A stretch of DNA of 64,000 nucleotides from Halobellus inordinatus (GCF_024464655.1 NZ_JANHAV010000006.1:62001-126000); one strand, 5' to 3'; shown: positions 26,152 through 35,490, counted from the first letter of the stretch. A program made the numbers and translations. The notes: generated by a model not told the origin, from the sequence alone.

Positions 26152-27195
26152 TCAGACGATTTCCTCGTAGAACGCGATGGTCTCTTCGACGACTTCGTCC
26201 CAGGTGATCGGGTCGTACGTCGGCGCACCGTCGAGTTCGAGACCGCGCTCGATTCCATCTGCGAGCGACTCAGATTCGGGTTCGACCTCGACGACGCACT
26301 CCTCGGAGAGCACCTCGTTGACGCCGCTCTCGGTCGCAACCACGCGCGTCCCGGCCGAGAGCGCCTCGGTGATCGTGATCCCGAACGGCTCGGCGAGCGA
26401 CGGCGAGACGAACAGATCCGCAGACGCGTAGTAGTCGCCCAGTTCCTCCTCGGGCACGTAGCCGACCCACTCGATCTGGTCGTCGACGTCGAGTAGTTCC
26501 GCGAATCGCTTGAGCTGTGCCGTGAGATGCCCCGAACCGCCCATCACGAGCGTCACGTCGTCTCGACGGAGCTTCTCTAAGGCGTACACGAGGTGGGCGA
26601 TCCCCTTCTGATCGGTGTGACGACCGACGAAGAAGAGCATCTCGCCGTCGATTCCGAGTTCGGTTTTGAAGTCTCGCCCGGTCGTCTCACACTCCGAGAA
26701 CCCGTTGTAGATGACCCGGCAATCGCCGCCGTAGTGTTCGCGAACGTCGCCGGCGGTGAGTTCGCTGACGGCGATGAGGTGATCCGCGCGTTCGGCGAGT
26801 CGGCGCTCGGTCTCGACTTCCCTCTTTGGCGGATCGAGGTTCCGATCGGTCGACAGCGAGTGGAAGGTCGTGACCCACTCGACGTCCGCGTTCGACTTCG
26901 CGCGCGACCCGGGGCCGTAGCCGAACCAGTCGTGTGTGTGGACGATGTCTGCGTCCTGGGCGCGCTCGGCGAACGTCGAACTCATCCGCCCCACGCGCGT
27001 GGTGATGTCGCCGTCGCCGGTCGGCACGCCGACGATTCCTGCTCTGTCTTCGGGGGCGTACTCGGACGGAAGAACGAGTTCGACGTCGAGGCCCCGCGCT
27101 CGCATTCCGTCGAACAACTCCCCGACGTGGGTGTCGAGTCCGCCGCTCACGTTCGGCGGAAACCCCCAGCCCAGCATCAGCACTTTCGGCGACAT
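26152..27195 (-). CDS. Glycosyltransferase family 4
   Basis: GT-B fold glycosyltransferase of 347 residues. The N-terminal acceptor domain starts VLMLGWGFPPNVSGGLDTHVGELFDGM. The C-terminal donor domain has FFVGRHTDQKGIAHLVYAL and the EX7E motif in SLAEPFGITITEALSAGTRVVA. The start MSPKVLMLGWG was chosen; an in-frame ATG ten codons upstream is possible. The likely substrate is a nucleotide sugar for glycan or trehalose-type synthesis, not resolved. The stop codon touches element D. Confidence 0.9.
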   Translation of the reverse strand: MSPKVLMLGWGFPPNVSGGLDTHVGELFDGMRARGLDVELVLPSEYAPEDRAGIVGVPTGDGDITTRVGRMSSTFAERAQDADIVHTHDWFGYGPGSRAKSNADVEWVTTFHSLSTDRNLDPPKREVETERRLAERADHLIAVSELTAGDVREHYGGDCRVIYNGFSECETTGRDFKTELGIDGEMLFFVGRHTDQKGIAHLVYALEKLRRDDVTLVMGGSGHLTAQLKRFAELLDVDDQIEWVGYVPEEELGDYYASADLFVSPSLAEPFGITITEALSAGTRVVATESGVNEVLSEECVVEVEPESESLADGIERGLELDGAPTYDPITWDEVVEETIAFYEEIV

Positions 27196-27314
27196 CTTGC
27201 TAGAAGCGACCACGCTCGCGCACATAAGTCCTGTCCGTGCTGCGTCTCGGGGGGGCGCGGAGTCGACCGAATCGCAACCGAAATTCGCTTGCCGCGGGGG
27301 ACCGAGCGTTCGGT

Positions 27315-27983
27315 ATGCACGTCGTCGTCAACGCAGCGACGAGCGCGGACGGAAAACTCTCGACGCGCCGCCGCGAGCAGGTGCGGATCAGTGGCCCCGA
27401 AGACTTCGCCCGCGTCGGTCGGCTCCGCGCCGACAGCGACGCCGTTCTCGTCGGTATCGGAACGGTCCTCGCCGACGACCCCCATCTAACACTCGACGAC
27501 GCGGCGCTCCGAGACGAGCGAGCAGCGCGTGGCGACGAACCCAACCCCGCCCGCGTCGTCGTCGACTCCAGTGGACGGATCCCACTCGACGCGCGGATCC
27601 TCGACGACGCGGCGACGACGTACGTCCTCCTCTCGGCGGACGCGACCCCCGAGCGCCGGGACGCGATCGCGGCGGCCGGCGCGGAGGTCGTCGTCGCCGG
27701 CGACGAGCGCGTGTCGCTTCCGGAGGCGCTCGACGCGCTCGGTGACCGCGGCGTCGCAGATCTGATGGTGGAAGGCGGCGGCGAGATCATCCACTCGCTC
27801 TTCGCGGCTGACCTCGTCGACGAACTCTCGGTGTACGTCGGCTCACTCGTCCTCGGCGGCCGTGAGGCGCCGACGCTCGTCGACGGTCCCGGATTCGTCG
27901 AGGACTTTCCGAAACTGTCGCTCGAAGACGTCCGGCGCGTCGACGACGGCGTCCTGCTCAGCTACGAGGTACTCGGTCGGTGA
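27315..27983 (+). CDS. 2,5-diamino-6-ribosylamino-pyrimidinone 5'-phosphate reductase
   Basis: RibD C-terminal-domain protein of the archaeal/fungal RIB7 (ArfC) type, which reduces the ribosyl side chain in riboflavin and F420 biosynthesis. Its 222 residues carry MHVVVNAATSADGKLST, VGIGTVLADDPHLTL, VVVDSSGRIPLDARI and the terminal MVEGGGEIIHSLFAADLVDEL. The ATG at 27315 gives the normal N-terminus. It is divergent from the glycosyltransferase gene with a 119-nt gap. Confidence 0.9.
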   Translation: MHVVVNAATSADGKLSTRRREQVRISGPEDFARVGRLRADSDAVLVGIGTVLADDPHLTLDDAALRDERAARGDEPNPARVVVDSSGRIPLDARILDDAATTYVLLSADATPERRDAIAAAGAEVVVAGDERVSLPEALDALGDRGVADLMVEGGGEIIHSLFAADLVDELSVYVGSLVLGGREAPTLVDGPGFVEDFPKLSLEDVRRVDDGVLLSYEVLGR

Positions 27984-28116
27984 CTATCGGTCGTTTATCC
28001 GCTGCGTTCGCCGCCGTTGTATGTCTACAGCGTCGATATCGACGGTTCCCGACGGTCGTTCGAGGCGGGCCCCAATCCTCGAAATAGGTAAAGGGCTGCC
28101 CCCAGTAGAGCGTGGT

Positions 28117-28455
28117 ATGAGTTCGCCAGAATCGACCGGCGCGCCGATCCACGTCGAGAGCGCGGAACACTTCCAAGAACTTCTCGCCGAACACGAGGTC
28201 GTCCTCGTCGACTACCACGCAGAGTGGTGTGGGCCGTGTAAGATGCTCGAACCCACAGTAGCGGAGATCGCCGAGGAGACCGACGCGACCGTCCTGAAAG
28301 TCGACATCGACGAGCTGCAGGGCCTCGCGCGCGACGCCGGCGTCCGATCGGTTCCGACGCTCGAGTTCTACAAGAACGGCGAGCAGGCCGAGCGCGTCAT
28401 CGGCGTCCAAGAGAAGAGCGACCTCGTCGGCATCATCGAACAGCTGTCGAACTGA
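28117..28455 (+). CDS. Thioredoxin
   Basis: 112-residue thioredoxin with the active site WCGPCKM, the cis-proline segment VRSVPTLEFYKNGE and a short acidic N-terminal extension. It reduces protein disulfides, with electrons from a thioredoxin reductase encoded elsewhere. The ATG at 28117 was preferred because the upstream in-frame sequence overlaps the end of the reductase gene's trailer and lacks thioredoxin features. Confidence 0.94.
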   Translation: MSSPESTGAPIHVESAEHFQELLAEHEVVLVDYHAEWCGPCKMLEPTVAEIAEETDATVLKVDIDELQGLARDAGVRSVPTLEFYKNGEQAERVIGVQEKSDLVGIIEQLSN

Positions 28456-28587
28456 GCGCCGCAGTCGCGGCGGTCTGACGTTCGCTGTAACCGCTTCGAC
28501 GCCTCGCGTCGACTCCTCCTCGAGTATCTACCCAGAAGCCGATGGCTCGAACGTGCCACCGAGACAGTGCGGGAGACAGCCCGCACG

Positions 28588-28773
28588 TCACGTCGCGTCC
28601 GGCGCCCGCAGCGCGGCGACGTCGACGTCGTGATCGGTCACCGACCGGTGCTCCGAGAACAGCTTTTCGGCCTCGGCCGCCCGCATCGTGAGGTGTTCGG
28701 TCGGACAGTCGTGACAGACGACGTGATAGACCCGGTCTCCGGAATCCGCGTCGGAATCGACAGCGCGGCTCAT
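28588..28773 (-). CDS. Small CHDC-motif haloarchaeal protein
   Basis: 61-residue acidic protein, MSRAVDSDADSGDRVYHVVCHDCP onward. CHDC with following His residues (CHDCPTEHL) could be half of a zinc site, and the second half (AAEAEKLFSEHRSVTDHDVDV) resembles the small zinc-finger-like proteins common in haloarchaea. No function is known. The 263 nt between this gene's start and the SBDS gene hold only promoters. Confidence 0.65.
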   Translation of the reverse strand: MSRAVDSDADSGDRVYHVVCHDCPTEHLTMRAAEAEKLFSEHRSVTDHDVDVAALRAPDAT

Positions 28774-29036
28774 ACCTGTTCTGTCGCGAGAAGCGGTGAT
28801 AGCTAATCGTCGATTATCGAAGGCGGCCGTTCGAGAAAACGCGCCTTAATGCGGGAAGCACGCGACTACCGTCCCGACGCCGCTGTCTGCCCGCGGTTCC
28901 GAGCCCTCGGTTGCGGAGGGTCGAACTCACTGGATAGGACCCGAATCCGCGGGACGGAACACGAGTCCCACATCCGAACGGCACTCACACGACGCCGCGG
29001 GGAGGGCTTTTTACTTCGGAGCAAGTAGGGAGCGGT

Positions 29037-29762
29037 ATGATCTCACTTGACGAAGCCGTGACGGCGCGACTCGAATCGCACGGCGAGCGGTTCGAGGTAC
29101 TCATCGACCCCGACGCCGCTCTCGCCATCAAACGGGACGAGTTCGAGGGCGACTTAGAGGACGTCATCGCCGCCGAGGACGTCTTCGAGGACGCCTCGCG
29201 AGGCGACAGACCGGCAGAGAAAGACCTAGAGACCGTGTTCGGGACCACAGACCCCCTCGAAATCATCCCCGAGGTCGTCCGCGAAGGCGAGATCCAGATC
29301 ACCGCCGAGCAGCGGCGGGAGATGCAGGAACAGAAGCGAAAGCAACTCATCAACCGCATCGCGCGCAACGCGGTGAACCCGCAGATGGACAACGCGCCGC
29401 ATCCCCCCGAGCGAATCGAGCGCGCCCTCGAAGAGGCCGGCTTCCGCGTCGATCCGATGGAGCGCGTGGAGTCACAGGTCGACGACGCCCTCGACGCCCT
29501 CCGGCCGGTCATCCCGATTCGCTTCGACGAGGTGACTGTCGCGGTACAGGTCCCGGCCAACTACGCCGGCAAGACCCAGGCACAGGTCCGCGAGTACGGG
29601 GACCTCGAACGCGAGGAGTGGCAGCCAGACGGCTCGTGGGTCGGCGTCGTCACCTTCCCAGCCGGGATGCAGAACGACTTCTACGACCTTGTCAACGAGA
29701 TGACCTCGGGCGAGGCGGAGACGCGCATTATCAAAGACAAAGACGAACTCAGCACGCGGTAG
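29037..29762 (+). CDS. Ribosome maturation protein SDO1/SBDS homologue
   Basis: Archaeal Shwachman-Bodian-Diamond protein, 241 residues. Domain I has [25 protein letters not shown] and [10 protein letters not shown]. The helical domain II has [30 protein letters not shown]. Domain III is of the ferredoxin-like/EF-2 type ([20 protein letters not shown]). In eukaryotes it helps release the eIF6 anti-association factor from the large subunit. A tttttact box lies about 25 nt upstream. It is convergent with the FUN14 gene, 24 nt apart. Confidence 0.95.
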   Translation: MISLDEAVTARLESHGERFEVLIDPDAALAIKRDEFEGDLEDVIAAEDVFEDASRGDRPAEKDLETVFGTTDPLEIIPEVVREGEIQITAEQRREMQEQKRKQLINRIARNAVNPQMDNAPHPPERIERALEEAGFRVDPMERVESQVDDALDALRPVIPIRFDEVTVAVQVPANYAGKTQAQVREYGDLEREEWQPDGSWVGVVTFPAGMQNDFYDLVNEMTSGEAETRIIKDKDELSTR

Positions 29763-29786
29763 CGATGCGGTAGCGACGGAGCCGAA

Positions 29787-30119
29787 CTATCCCTTCTTGA
29801 AGCCGACCAGGAAGCCGCCGGTGAAGCCGGCCGAGACCGACAGCGTCGAGAGAATCGTCGAGATCCAGTCCGGCGGCGTCCCGTTGGCGGCGCTCTGGGT
29901 CGTCTCGACGAACCCGGACGTGAGCCGTTCCCAGTCGACCGAGAGGATCCCGCGGGATTCGAGAAACTTGAAGAGCGCCAGTTCCAGACCGACGATCACG
30001 GCGATGATCTTGGCGACTTTCTTCGCCGCGAAGCCGATGATGCCGCCGATTACCGCGCCGCTCCCGAACTCCAAGCCGAGCTGCGTCGGGTCCAGCGACA
30101 GTTGTAACGAATCGAGCAT
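29787..30119 (-). CDS. FUN14 domain membrane protein
   Basis: 110-residue FUN14-family protein with glycine-rich helices: FGSGAVIGGIIGFAAKKVAKIIAVIVGLELALFKFLESRGIL, then a central amphipathic stretch, then LSVSAGFTGGFLVGFKKG at the C-terminus. In haloarchaea such genes often sit beside the SBDS gene. The role in archaea is not known. In mitochondria FUNDC1 is a mitophagy receptor, which cannot be transferred here. Confidence 0.88.
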   Translation of the reverse strand: MLDSLQLSLDPTQLGLEFGSGAVIGGIIGFAAKKVAKIIAVIVGLELALFKFLESRGILSVDWERLTSGFVETTQSAANGTPPDWISTILSTLSVSAGFTGGFLVGFKKG

Positions 30120-30241
30120 ACCGAAACTCTCCCGCCGCAGTATAAGTCGTTTGTGGGGATCGCGTGCCGATATCGGCCGACTGTCCGGGCTATTTTCCTC
30201 CGGTCAGAGAATGACGAGACGGGAGACACCCCTCTCGTGAG

Positions 30242-30261
30242 TCCACATTTTCGTGGAATGT
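30242..30261. promoter_or_regulatory. Inverted repeat upstream of the Lrp-type regulator gene
   Basis: Two overlapping inverted repeats are present: TCCAC-ATTTTC-GTGGA and ACATT-TTCGTGG-AATGT. They lie 60-80 nt upstream of the regulator's start. Lrp/AsnC proteins commonly bind such repeats and regulate their own genes. The assignment is inference. Confidence 0.35.
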
Positions 30262-30320
30262 CAGGCAATCGAGGCGGAAGTTACAAAGAATCCGGGTCGA
30301 AATGGGGACCTATCGGAATT

Positions 30321-30806
30321 ATGGACGAACGCGACATTCGCCTCCTGAAAGCCATCTCTGATCTCGGGACCGGGAGCCCGGAGCGGCTCCACGAGGAGAC
30401 CGACATTCCCGTCTCGACGATCCACTATCGGCTGAACAATCTCCGCGAGGCGGGCATCATCGAGAACGATCTGTACGACATCGACCTGGAGAAAGTCGGA
30501 CTCGGCGTCACGGTTCTCGTCGAGTTACTCACCGATTACCACGGGTCACACCACGATTTCGAGGACAAGATCCTCGCCGTCGAGGGGGTCTCGCAGGCGT
30601 ACTTCACGATGGGCGAGACCGACTTCGTGGTCGTCGCACACCTCCCCGACCGCGAGATGGTCGAGCGCCTCATCACCGACCTCGAAACGATCGAGGAGGT
30701 CCGCCGGACGAACTCAACGTTCGTCGTCTCGACGCTCCGACACAGCACGCGGGCGCTGCAGAACTACGACTTGGAGACGCTTCTCACCGAACTCGCAGAC
30801 GAGTGA
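30321..30806 (+). CDS. Lrp/AsnC family transcription regulator
   Basis: 161-residue regulator. The N-terminal winged helix-turn-helix is LLKAISDLGTGSPERLHEETDIPVSTIHYRLNNLREAG. The RAM/ligand-binding domain follows (LGVTVLVELLTDYHG, GVSQAYFTMGETDFVVVAHL). The ATG at 30321 gives the canonical MDERDIRLL opening. An upstream in-frame GTG extension to 30153 contains the inverted repeat and is less likely. The effector is unknown; no biosynthetic gene is adjacent. Confidence 0.9.
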   Translation: MDERDIRLLKAISDLGTGSPERLHEETDIPVSTIHYRLNNLREAGIIENDLYDIDLEKVGLGVTVLVELLTDYHGSHHDFEDKILAVEGVSQAYFTMGETDFVVVAHLPDREMVERLITDLETIEEVRRTNSTFVVSTLRHSTRALQNYDLETLLTELADE

Positions 30807-30840
30807 GAACGTGTATCTACGGGTGTAGGGACAGGAGAGG

Positions 30841-30863
30841 CGGGCCGGGCGCGATCTGAACGC
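30841..30863 (-). repeat. Partial duplicate of the tRNA-Lys 3' end
   Basis: 21 of 23 bases match the 3' end (acceptor strand and T-arm) of tRNA-Lys at 30966-30988, in the same orientation and 125 bp downstream of it. It resembles an attachment-site scar or a truncated tRNA duplicate. The 102 bp between holds no gene. Confidence 0.7.
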
Positions 30864-30965
30864 ACGGTGGGACACGTGCTCGCTTCGTTGCGTGCGACCT
30901 CCGTACAATGTGGCTCTGGCCAGATCAGATACGCGCCACTCGCGGAGTTGCTCGCGGCGAGAAGA

Positions 30966-31039
30966 CGGGCCGGACGCGATTTGAACGCGCGACCGTCTGA
31001 TTAAGAGTCAGACGCTCTGCCGGACTGAGCTACCGGCCC
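30966..31039 (-). tRNA. tRNA-Lys (CTT)
   Basis: A 74-nt cloverleaf on the minus strand. The acceptor stem is GGGCCGG/CCGGCCC with G as discriminator. The D-arm starts TAGCTCAG. The anticodon arm is TCTGA-CTCTTAA-TCAGA with anticodon CTT. The T-arm is GCGCG-TTCAAAT-CGCGT. CCA is not encoded. No intron was seen. Confidence 0.96.
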
Positions 31040-31225
31040 ACTGCATCCCTGAGTTCTGGTGGCGCAATTATATGTGTTTCCTTTCGGCCGACGGTCGGGA
31101 GTGACTCTCACGACCCGATTGAAATGACTCAGATCCGGACGCCCCGGCGTTGCCTCCCCGAGTGCCGCACCGCTGCTCACCAAACGAGTGCTGTTAAGTG
31201 GCGTCCGACCGGAGTTGGCGTCAGA

Positions 31226-32680
31226 ATGAGCGCCGGGGTCACTATCTCGTCGATGTCCACCTACGCCATCCTCGGGTGCGGGAGCGTTGGCTACGCGGTG
31301 GCCGAAGAACTCGCCGAGGAGGGCAAAGACGTCCTCATCCTCGACAAAGACGAGAGCCGCGTCGAATCCCTCCGTGATCAGGATCTGAACGCACAACAGA
31401 CGAACATCGCCGATCCCGACGTCGCCGACGCGGTCGCCGATCGAGATGTCGTCCTCATCCTCGCCTCCGACGTCGAGGCGAACAAGGCGGCGGTCTCGGC
31501 GATCCGCGAGCGCAACGGCGATCAGTTCATCGTCGTGCGCGCGTCGGACCCCGTCTCCGAGGACGAACTCGCTGAACTGGGTGCCGACGTCGTGATCAAC
31601 CCCTCGGAGGTCATCGCGGACTCGGCGCTGCGGTCGCTCGAATCGGGCGAACTCGAATACAAGGCCCGACAGCTCGCCGAAGTGCTCGAAGGGGCGACGG
31701 AAGGGCTCGCAGTTCTCACACACGACAACCCGGATCCGGATTCTATCGCCTCGGCGGTGGCGTTGCAGGCGATCGCCCGCGAGCACGGCGTCGACGCAGT
31801 CATCAACTACGACGGCGAGATCGGCCACCAGGAGAACCGCGCGTTCGTGAATCTGCTTGGGATCGAACTCGTCCCGCTTTCGGAGGGCAAGCCCCTCTCG
31901 GAGTACGGGGCCGTCGCGCTGGTCGACCATATGAAGTCGGGCGACCCCGATCTCGACGTCGACGTCGACATCTTCATCGACCACTACGAGCCCGAAGAAG
32001 ACATCGAGGCGGAGTTCACCGACGTCCGTCCCAACGTCTCCTCGACGTCGACGATCCTCACGAAGTACCTCCAAGAGTTCGACCTCTCGCCCAGCGAGGC
32101 GGTCGCGACCGCGCTGCTCTACGGAATCCGCTCGGAGACGCTGGATTTCAAGCGCGAGACGACCCCTGCCGATCTCACCGCCGCCGCGTATCTCTATCCC
32201 TTCGCCAACCACGACACGCTCGAACAGGTCGAGTCGCCCTCGATGTCGCCAGAGACGCTCGACGTCCTCGCAGAAGCCATCCAGAACCGCGAGGTCCAGG
32301 GGAGTCATCTGGTCTCGAACGCCGGCTTCATCCGCGACCGCGACGCGCTCGGACAGGCCGCACAGCACCTCTTGAAGCTCGAAGGAATCACGACAACCGC
32401 CGTCTTCGGCATCGCGGACGACCGCATCTTCCTCTCTGCGCGCTCGAAAGACATCCGGATGAACATCGGGAAGATCCTGCAGGACGCCTTCGCCGGCATC
32501 GGCGAAACGGGCGGACACTCCACGCAGGGCGACGTCGAGATCCCGCTGGGAATCTTCACTGGCATCGAGACGAGCGACGACAACCGCGATACGCTCTTGC
32601 AACTGACCGAAGAAGCCGTCCGGAAGAAACTGTTTCAAGCGATGGGCGTCGACAGTTCCGAGAGCGGCAACGGTAGCTGA
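31226..32680 (+). CDS. TrkA-N / DHH phosphoesterase fusion protein
   Basis: 484 residues. The N-terminal Rossmann TrkA-N domain has YAILGCGSVGYAVAEELAEEGKDVLILDKDESRVESL. From about residue 155 a DHH-DHHA1 phosphoesterase follows, with THDNPDPDSIASAVAL, ALVDHMKSGD, FIDHYEP and the C-terminal DHHA1 glycine-rich RMNIGKILQDAFAGIGETGGHSTQGDVEIP. Haloarchaea often carry this fusion. Candidate activities are nanoRNA or cyclic-dinucleotide hydrolysis gated by nucleotide binding, unproven. The ATG at 31226 or 31253 (MSTYAIL) could be the start. Confidence 0.9.
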   Translation: MSAGVTISSMSTYAILGCGSVGYAVAEELAEEGKDVLILDKDESRVESLRDQDLNAQQTNIADPDVADAVADRDVVLILASDVEANKAAVSAIRERNGDQFIVVRASDPVSEDELAELGADVVINPSEVIADSALRSLESGELEYKARQLAEVLEGATEGLAVLTHDNPDPDSIASAVALQAIAREHGVDAVINYDGEIGHQENRAFVNLLGIELVPLSEGKPLSEYGAVALVDHMKSGDPDLDVDVDIFIDHYEPEEDIEAEFTDVRPNVSSTSTILTKYLQEFDLSPSEAVATALLYGIRSETLDFKRETTPADLTAAAYLYPFANHDTLEQVESPSMSPETLDVLAEAIQNREVQGSHLVSNAGFIRDRDALGQAAQHLLKLEGITTTAVFGIADDRIFLSARSKDIRMNIGKILQDAFAGIGETGGHSTQGDVEIPLGIFTGIETSDDNRDTLLQLTEEAVRKKLFQAMGVDSSESGNGS

Positions 32681-32685
32681 AACGC

Positions 32686-32702
32686 TTCTCGTTTTTTTCG
32701 AT
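32686..32702 (+). terminator. T-tract after the TrkA/DHH gene
   Basis: A run of seven T (ctcgtttttttcgattt) 10-20 nt after the stop codon. It is a probable intrinsic terminator and also the short gap to the convergent methyltransferase gene. Confidence 0.55.
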
Positions 32703-32703
32703 T

Positions 32704-33312
32704 TCAAGCGCCGTCTGTGGCCCGTTCTGCGAACACGAACTCCGCGTCGCTCCCCAGCGGATCGCTCACGGTCTCGGTTCGGAGGTTCTCGAAGCCGGCG
32801 TCCCGCAGTTGTGAGAGCGTGGCGTCGCGGCCGGGCGCCGAGAACAACATTCGACCGCCCATCCAGCCCCGACGCACCGTCTCGAAGCGACCGCGCGGCA
32901 GCGTCATCAACAGGTGGCCGCCGGGACGCAATACCCGCGCGAACTCCCGGTACACGTCCGGGTGCGCCGCTCGCGGGACGTGGAAGACGGCGTGATACGC
33001 GGTGACCGCGTCGACGCTGTCGTCCCTTACTGGGAGGTCCCGCATCTCCGCCTGGAGAAGGTGGCTCTCCGGCACGTTCTCCCGGGCGAGTTCGAGGCCG
33101 CGCCGGGAGATGTCGAGGCCGATGCTGCCAGGTGGGAGATCCGCGAGTGTCCGTGCGCCGTCGCCACAGCCGACGTCGAGGACAGTCGGATCCGGTCCCA
33201 ACTCGTCTCGGAGCCGACCGAGTAAGTCGGCGTCTGAGCCGCTCGGATCGCGCCGCTCGGCGTACGTCTCCGAGATCTCCTCCCACGCCCGCCGGATCGC
33301 GTTTCGGTCCAT
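32704..33312 (-). CDS. SAM-dependent methyltransferase (class I)
   Basis: 202-residue UbiE/Methyltransf_11-type enzyme. Motif I is VLDVGCGDGARTLADL, followed by the acidic LDISRRGLELAREN, DLPVRDDSVDAVTAYHAVFHV (motif IV region) and LRPGGHLLMTLPRG. The N-terminal MDRNAIRRAWEEISETYAERR is typical. In other archaea a similar gene accompanies tRNA or lipid modification, so the acceptor is open. Confidence 0.88.
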   Translation of the reverse strand: MDRNAIRRAWEEISETYAERRDPSGSDADLLGRLRDELGPDPTVLDVGCGDGARTLADLPPGSIGLDISRRGLELARENVPESHLLQAEMRDLPVRDDSVDAVTAYHAVFHVPRAAHPDVYREFARVLRPGGHLLMTLPRGRFETVRRGWMGGRMLFSAPGRDATLSQLRDAGFENLRTETVSDPLGSDAEFVFAERATDGA

Positions 33313-33384
33313 CTTACTTTAGGAGGGCAGCGAGCCGCATAGGCGCGTCGGCCGGTTGGCCGGTCGGCGGCGGGCGCTCTCCGC

Positions 33385-34194
33385 TCAATAATCTCCGAGA
33401 ACACCCAGGCGTCGGGCTCTGCGGGTCGCATACTGGAAGACCAAGTACCCGAAGCCGAGATAGCCGACGGCCGTCGCGAGGAGGAGCGCCAAGTCGAAGG
33501 CGCTGAACTCCCAGAGTCGCGTCCCGTCAAGCATCGCGCGTTGGAGGAGGCCGCTGCCGTGCGCCAACGGGAGGAGGCTGAGCCACGGGACGTCCAGCGA
33601 CGGCGCCGAGATCAGGACGACGAAGCCGAACTGCAGCAGATTGAGCCAGCTTCCGATCTGCTTGTACAGCAGCGTCACGCCGCCCGCCGCGAACCCGAGT
33701 CCGAGCACCGACGTGATGGTGAGCGTGGCGACGACGACGACGGTAAATAGATTGAGCTGGAGCGCCGTGCCGGTCATACCGAGCATCACGACGAGGATCA
33801 CCGTCGAGGTGAGGAACGTCCGGACGATCTTGGCGATCCCCTTCAGCATCGCGACGGGCGCGAACCCGAACGGCGTCATCACGTGCCGTTCCAGCGTCCC
33901 CCACTGGACTTCGCTGCCGATGTCGTTCGAGATCGACGAGTAGGCGCCGACCGAGAGCGTCCAGAGGAAGTAGCCGACCACGATCCCCTCGATCGAGTCA
34001 GTCAGCGCTCGGCCCGCGACCATCCGCCCGCCGTAGAACAGCACGCCGAAGAAGAACAGGGCGATGACGACGCCGCCGATCGCGTTGGCGGGGTACCGAA
34101 CGAAGAGGATGGCCTCGCGGTAGAGGACGGCCCGCGCGAGGTGGTAGTACCCGGCCGGCTTCGGTCCCTGCCCCGCCCGCTGACCGGCACTCAT
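33385..34194 (-). CDS. ABC-2 type transporter permease
   Basis: 269-residue membrane subunit with six predicted helices (NAIGGVVIALFFFGVLFYG, VVGYFLWTLSVGAYSSI, TSTVILVVMLGMTGTAL and others) and the ABC-2 loop SSISNDIGSEVQWGTLERHVMTP. The ATG at 34194 overlaps the ATPase stop by 4 nt. With the upstream ATPase it forms a complete two-gene exporter. The cargo is unknown; a lipid or antibiotic-like compound is possible. Confidence 0.88.
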   Translation of the reverse strand: MSAGQRAGQGPKPAGYYHLARAVLYREAILFVRYPANAIGGVVIALFFFGVLFYGGRMVAGRALTDSIEGIVVGYFLWTLSVGAYSSISNDIGSEVQWGTLERHVMTPFGFAPVAMLKGIAKIVRTFLTSTVILVVMLGMTGTALQLNLFTVVVVATLTITSVLGLGFAAGGVTLLYKQIGSWLNLLQFGFVVLISAPSLDVPWLSLLPLAHGSGLLQRAMLDGTRLWEFSAFDLALLLATAVGYLGFGYLVFQYATRRARRLGVLGDY

Positions 34195-35378
34195 CGCCGT
34201 TCCTCCCATCGCTGGTCCTCTGTTTCCTCCTTGCGATCGCTGGTCAGGTCGACGAACACGTCTTCGAGGTCCGGATCGACCGCAGTGAGACGATCGATCC
34301 GCACGCCCTGCTTTTCGAGCCGCGCCATCAGCGCGTACAGTCCGTCGCTGTCGGTCGTCACGTCGACGCGCGCACCGGGCCGACGCTCGAAGCGCTCGAC
34401 GCCAGTCACGTCGAACGCCGCGCGGAGGTCCGCCAGCAGGTCGGCATCGAAGTCGCCGCTCGCGATCCGGACGCCGTGTCGCTCGCCGCGACCGAGGAGC
34501 GCGTCGACGCTGTCGTCGGCGACGATCCGCCCGCCGGACATAATCAGGACCCGATCGCAGACCGCCTCGACGACGTCCATATCGTGACTGCTGAGGATCA
34601 CCGTCAGTCCTCGGTCCTCGGCGAGCCGCCGGAGCTCACGCTGGAGCGTCCGTGAACTCTCGACGTCGAGGCCGAGCGTCGGCTCGTCCAGAAAGATCAC
34701 GTCGGCGTCGCCCGCCAGCGTACTCGCGAGTGACACCTTCTGCTTCATCCCGCGGGAGAGATTCCGGACCGCGACGTCGACTTTGTCCGCCAACTCCAGG
34801 CGTTCGAGCAGCCGCTCGTGGCGGTCGGCCACGGAGTCGGGATCGATGCCGCCGATGGTCGCGAAGTACCGGAGATTCTCGCGGACGGTCAGACGCCAGT
34901 AGTCGTTTCGCGCGCCTTCGAGCATCGCGTCGACGTGCCCGTACGCCGCCCGTGGGCGGTCTGCTACGTCTACTCCGCAGATCCGGACCGAGCCCTCGTC
35001 CGGGAGCACCATCCCCAGGATGGACTTGATGAGCGTCGTCTTGCCGGCCCCGTTGGGGCCGAGGAGTCCGACGACCGAGCCCGGTTCGATCTCGAACGAG
35101 ACCGAATCCACCACCGTGATGGCGTCGGAGCCCGTTCCGAACTGCTTCGAGAGTCCCTCGACGGCGACAGCGACGTCGGCGTGGTCGTCCAGCGGTGCTG
35201 ACCCGGACGCGACGTCGGTGTCGTCGGCGGATCGTCTGCTCCCGTTCGTCTCGGCTCCGACGTCTGCGCTGTGGGTCGTCGACCGCTCGGATTCCGGCCC
35301 GGTGGTGACGCTGCCGCCACTCGCTGCCTGCCCGTCGCCGCCGCCCGCCACCCGCCCGTCGCCGCCATCCGCATCCAT
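34191..35378 (-). CDS. ABC transporter ATP-binding protein (exporter)
   Basis: 395 residues. A low-complexity, acidic N-terminal tail of about 65 residues precedes the ATPase. Walker A is GPNGAGKTT, the signature is NLSRGMKQKVSLASTL, Walker B is DVIFLDEPTLGLD and the H-loop is ILSSHDMD. A C-terminal regulatory domain (about 320-395) resembles that of CcmA/NodI-type exporters. Operon with the permease. Divergent from the SRPBCC gene. Confidence 0.9.
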   Translation of the reverse strand: MDADGGDGRVAGGGDGQAASGGSVTTGPESERSTTHSADVGAETNGSRRSADDTDVASGSAPLDDHADVAVAVEGLSKQFGTGSDAITVVDSVSFEIEPGSVVGLLGPNGAGKTTLIKSILGMVLPDEGSVRICGVDVADRPRAAYGHVDAMLEGARNDYWRLTVRENLRYFATIGGIDPDSVADRHERLLERLELADKVDVAVRNLSRGMKQKVSLASTLAGDADVIFLDEPTLGLDVESSRTLQRELRRLAEDRGLTVILSSHDMDVVEAVCDRVLIMSGGRIVADDSVDALLGRGERHGVRIASGDFDADLLADLRAAFDVTGVERFERRPGARVDVTTDSDGLYALMARLEKQGVRIDRLTAVDPDLEDVFVDLTSDRKEETEDQRWEERR

Positions 35379-35490
35379 TGTCGTCTGGAAGGCGCGGAAC
35401 TACAAAAGCTACAGCCGGTTCGCACCCCATTGGGTCCTCTCCCGACGAATCCGCCACCGTCGTTTAGTGACTGCCGACCCACCTGTCGGT

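Noticed and set aside
31001-33286. 761-codon minus-strand open frame
   Set aside because: It overlaps the TrkA/DHH gene, the methyltransferase gene and tRNA-Lys. Its composition is that of a shadow frame.
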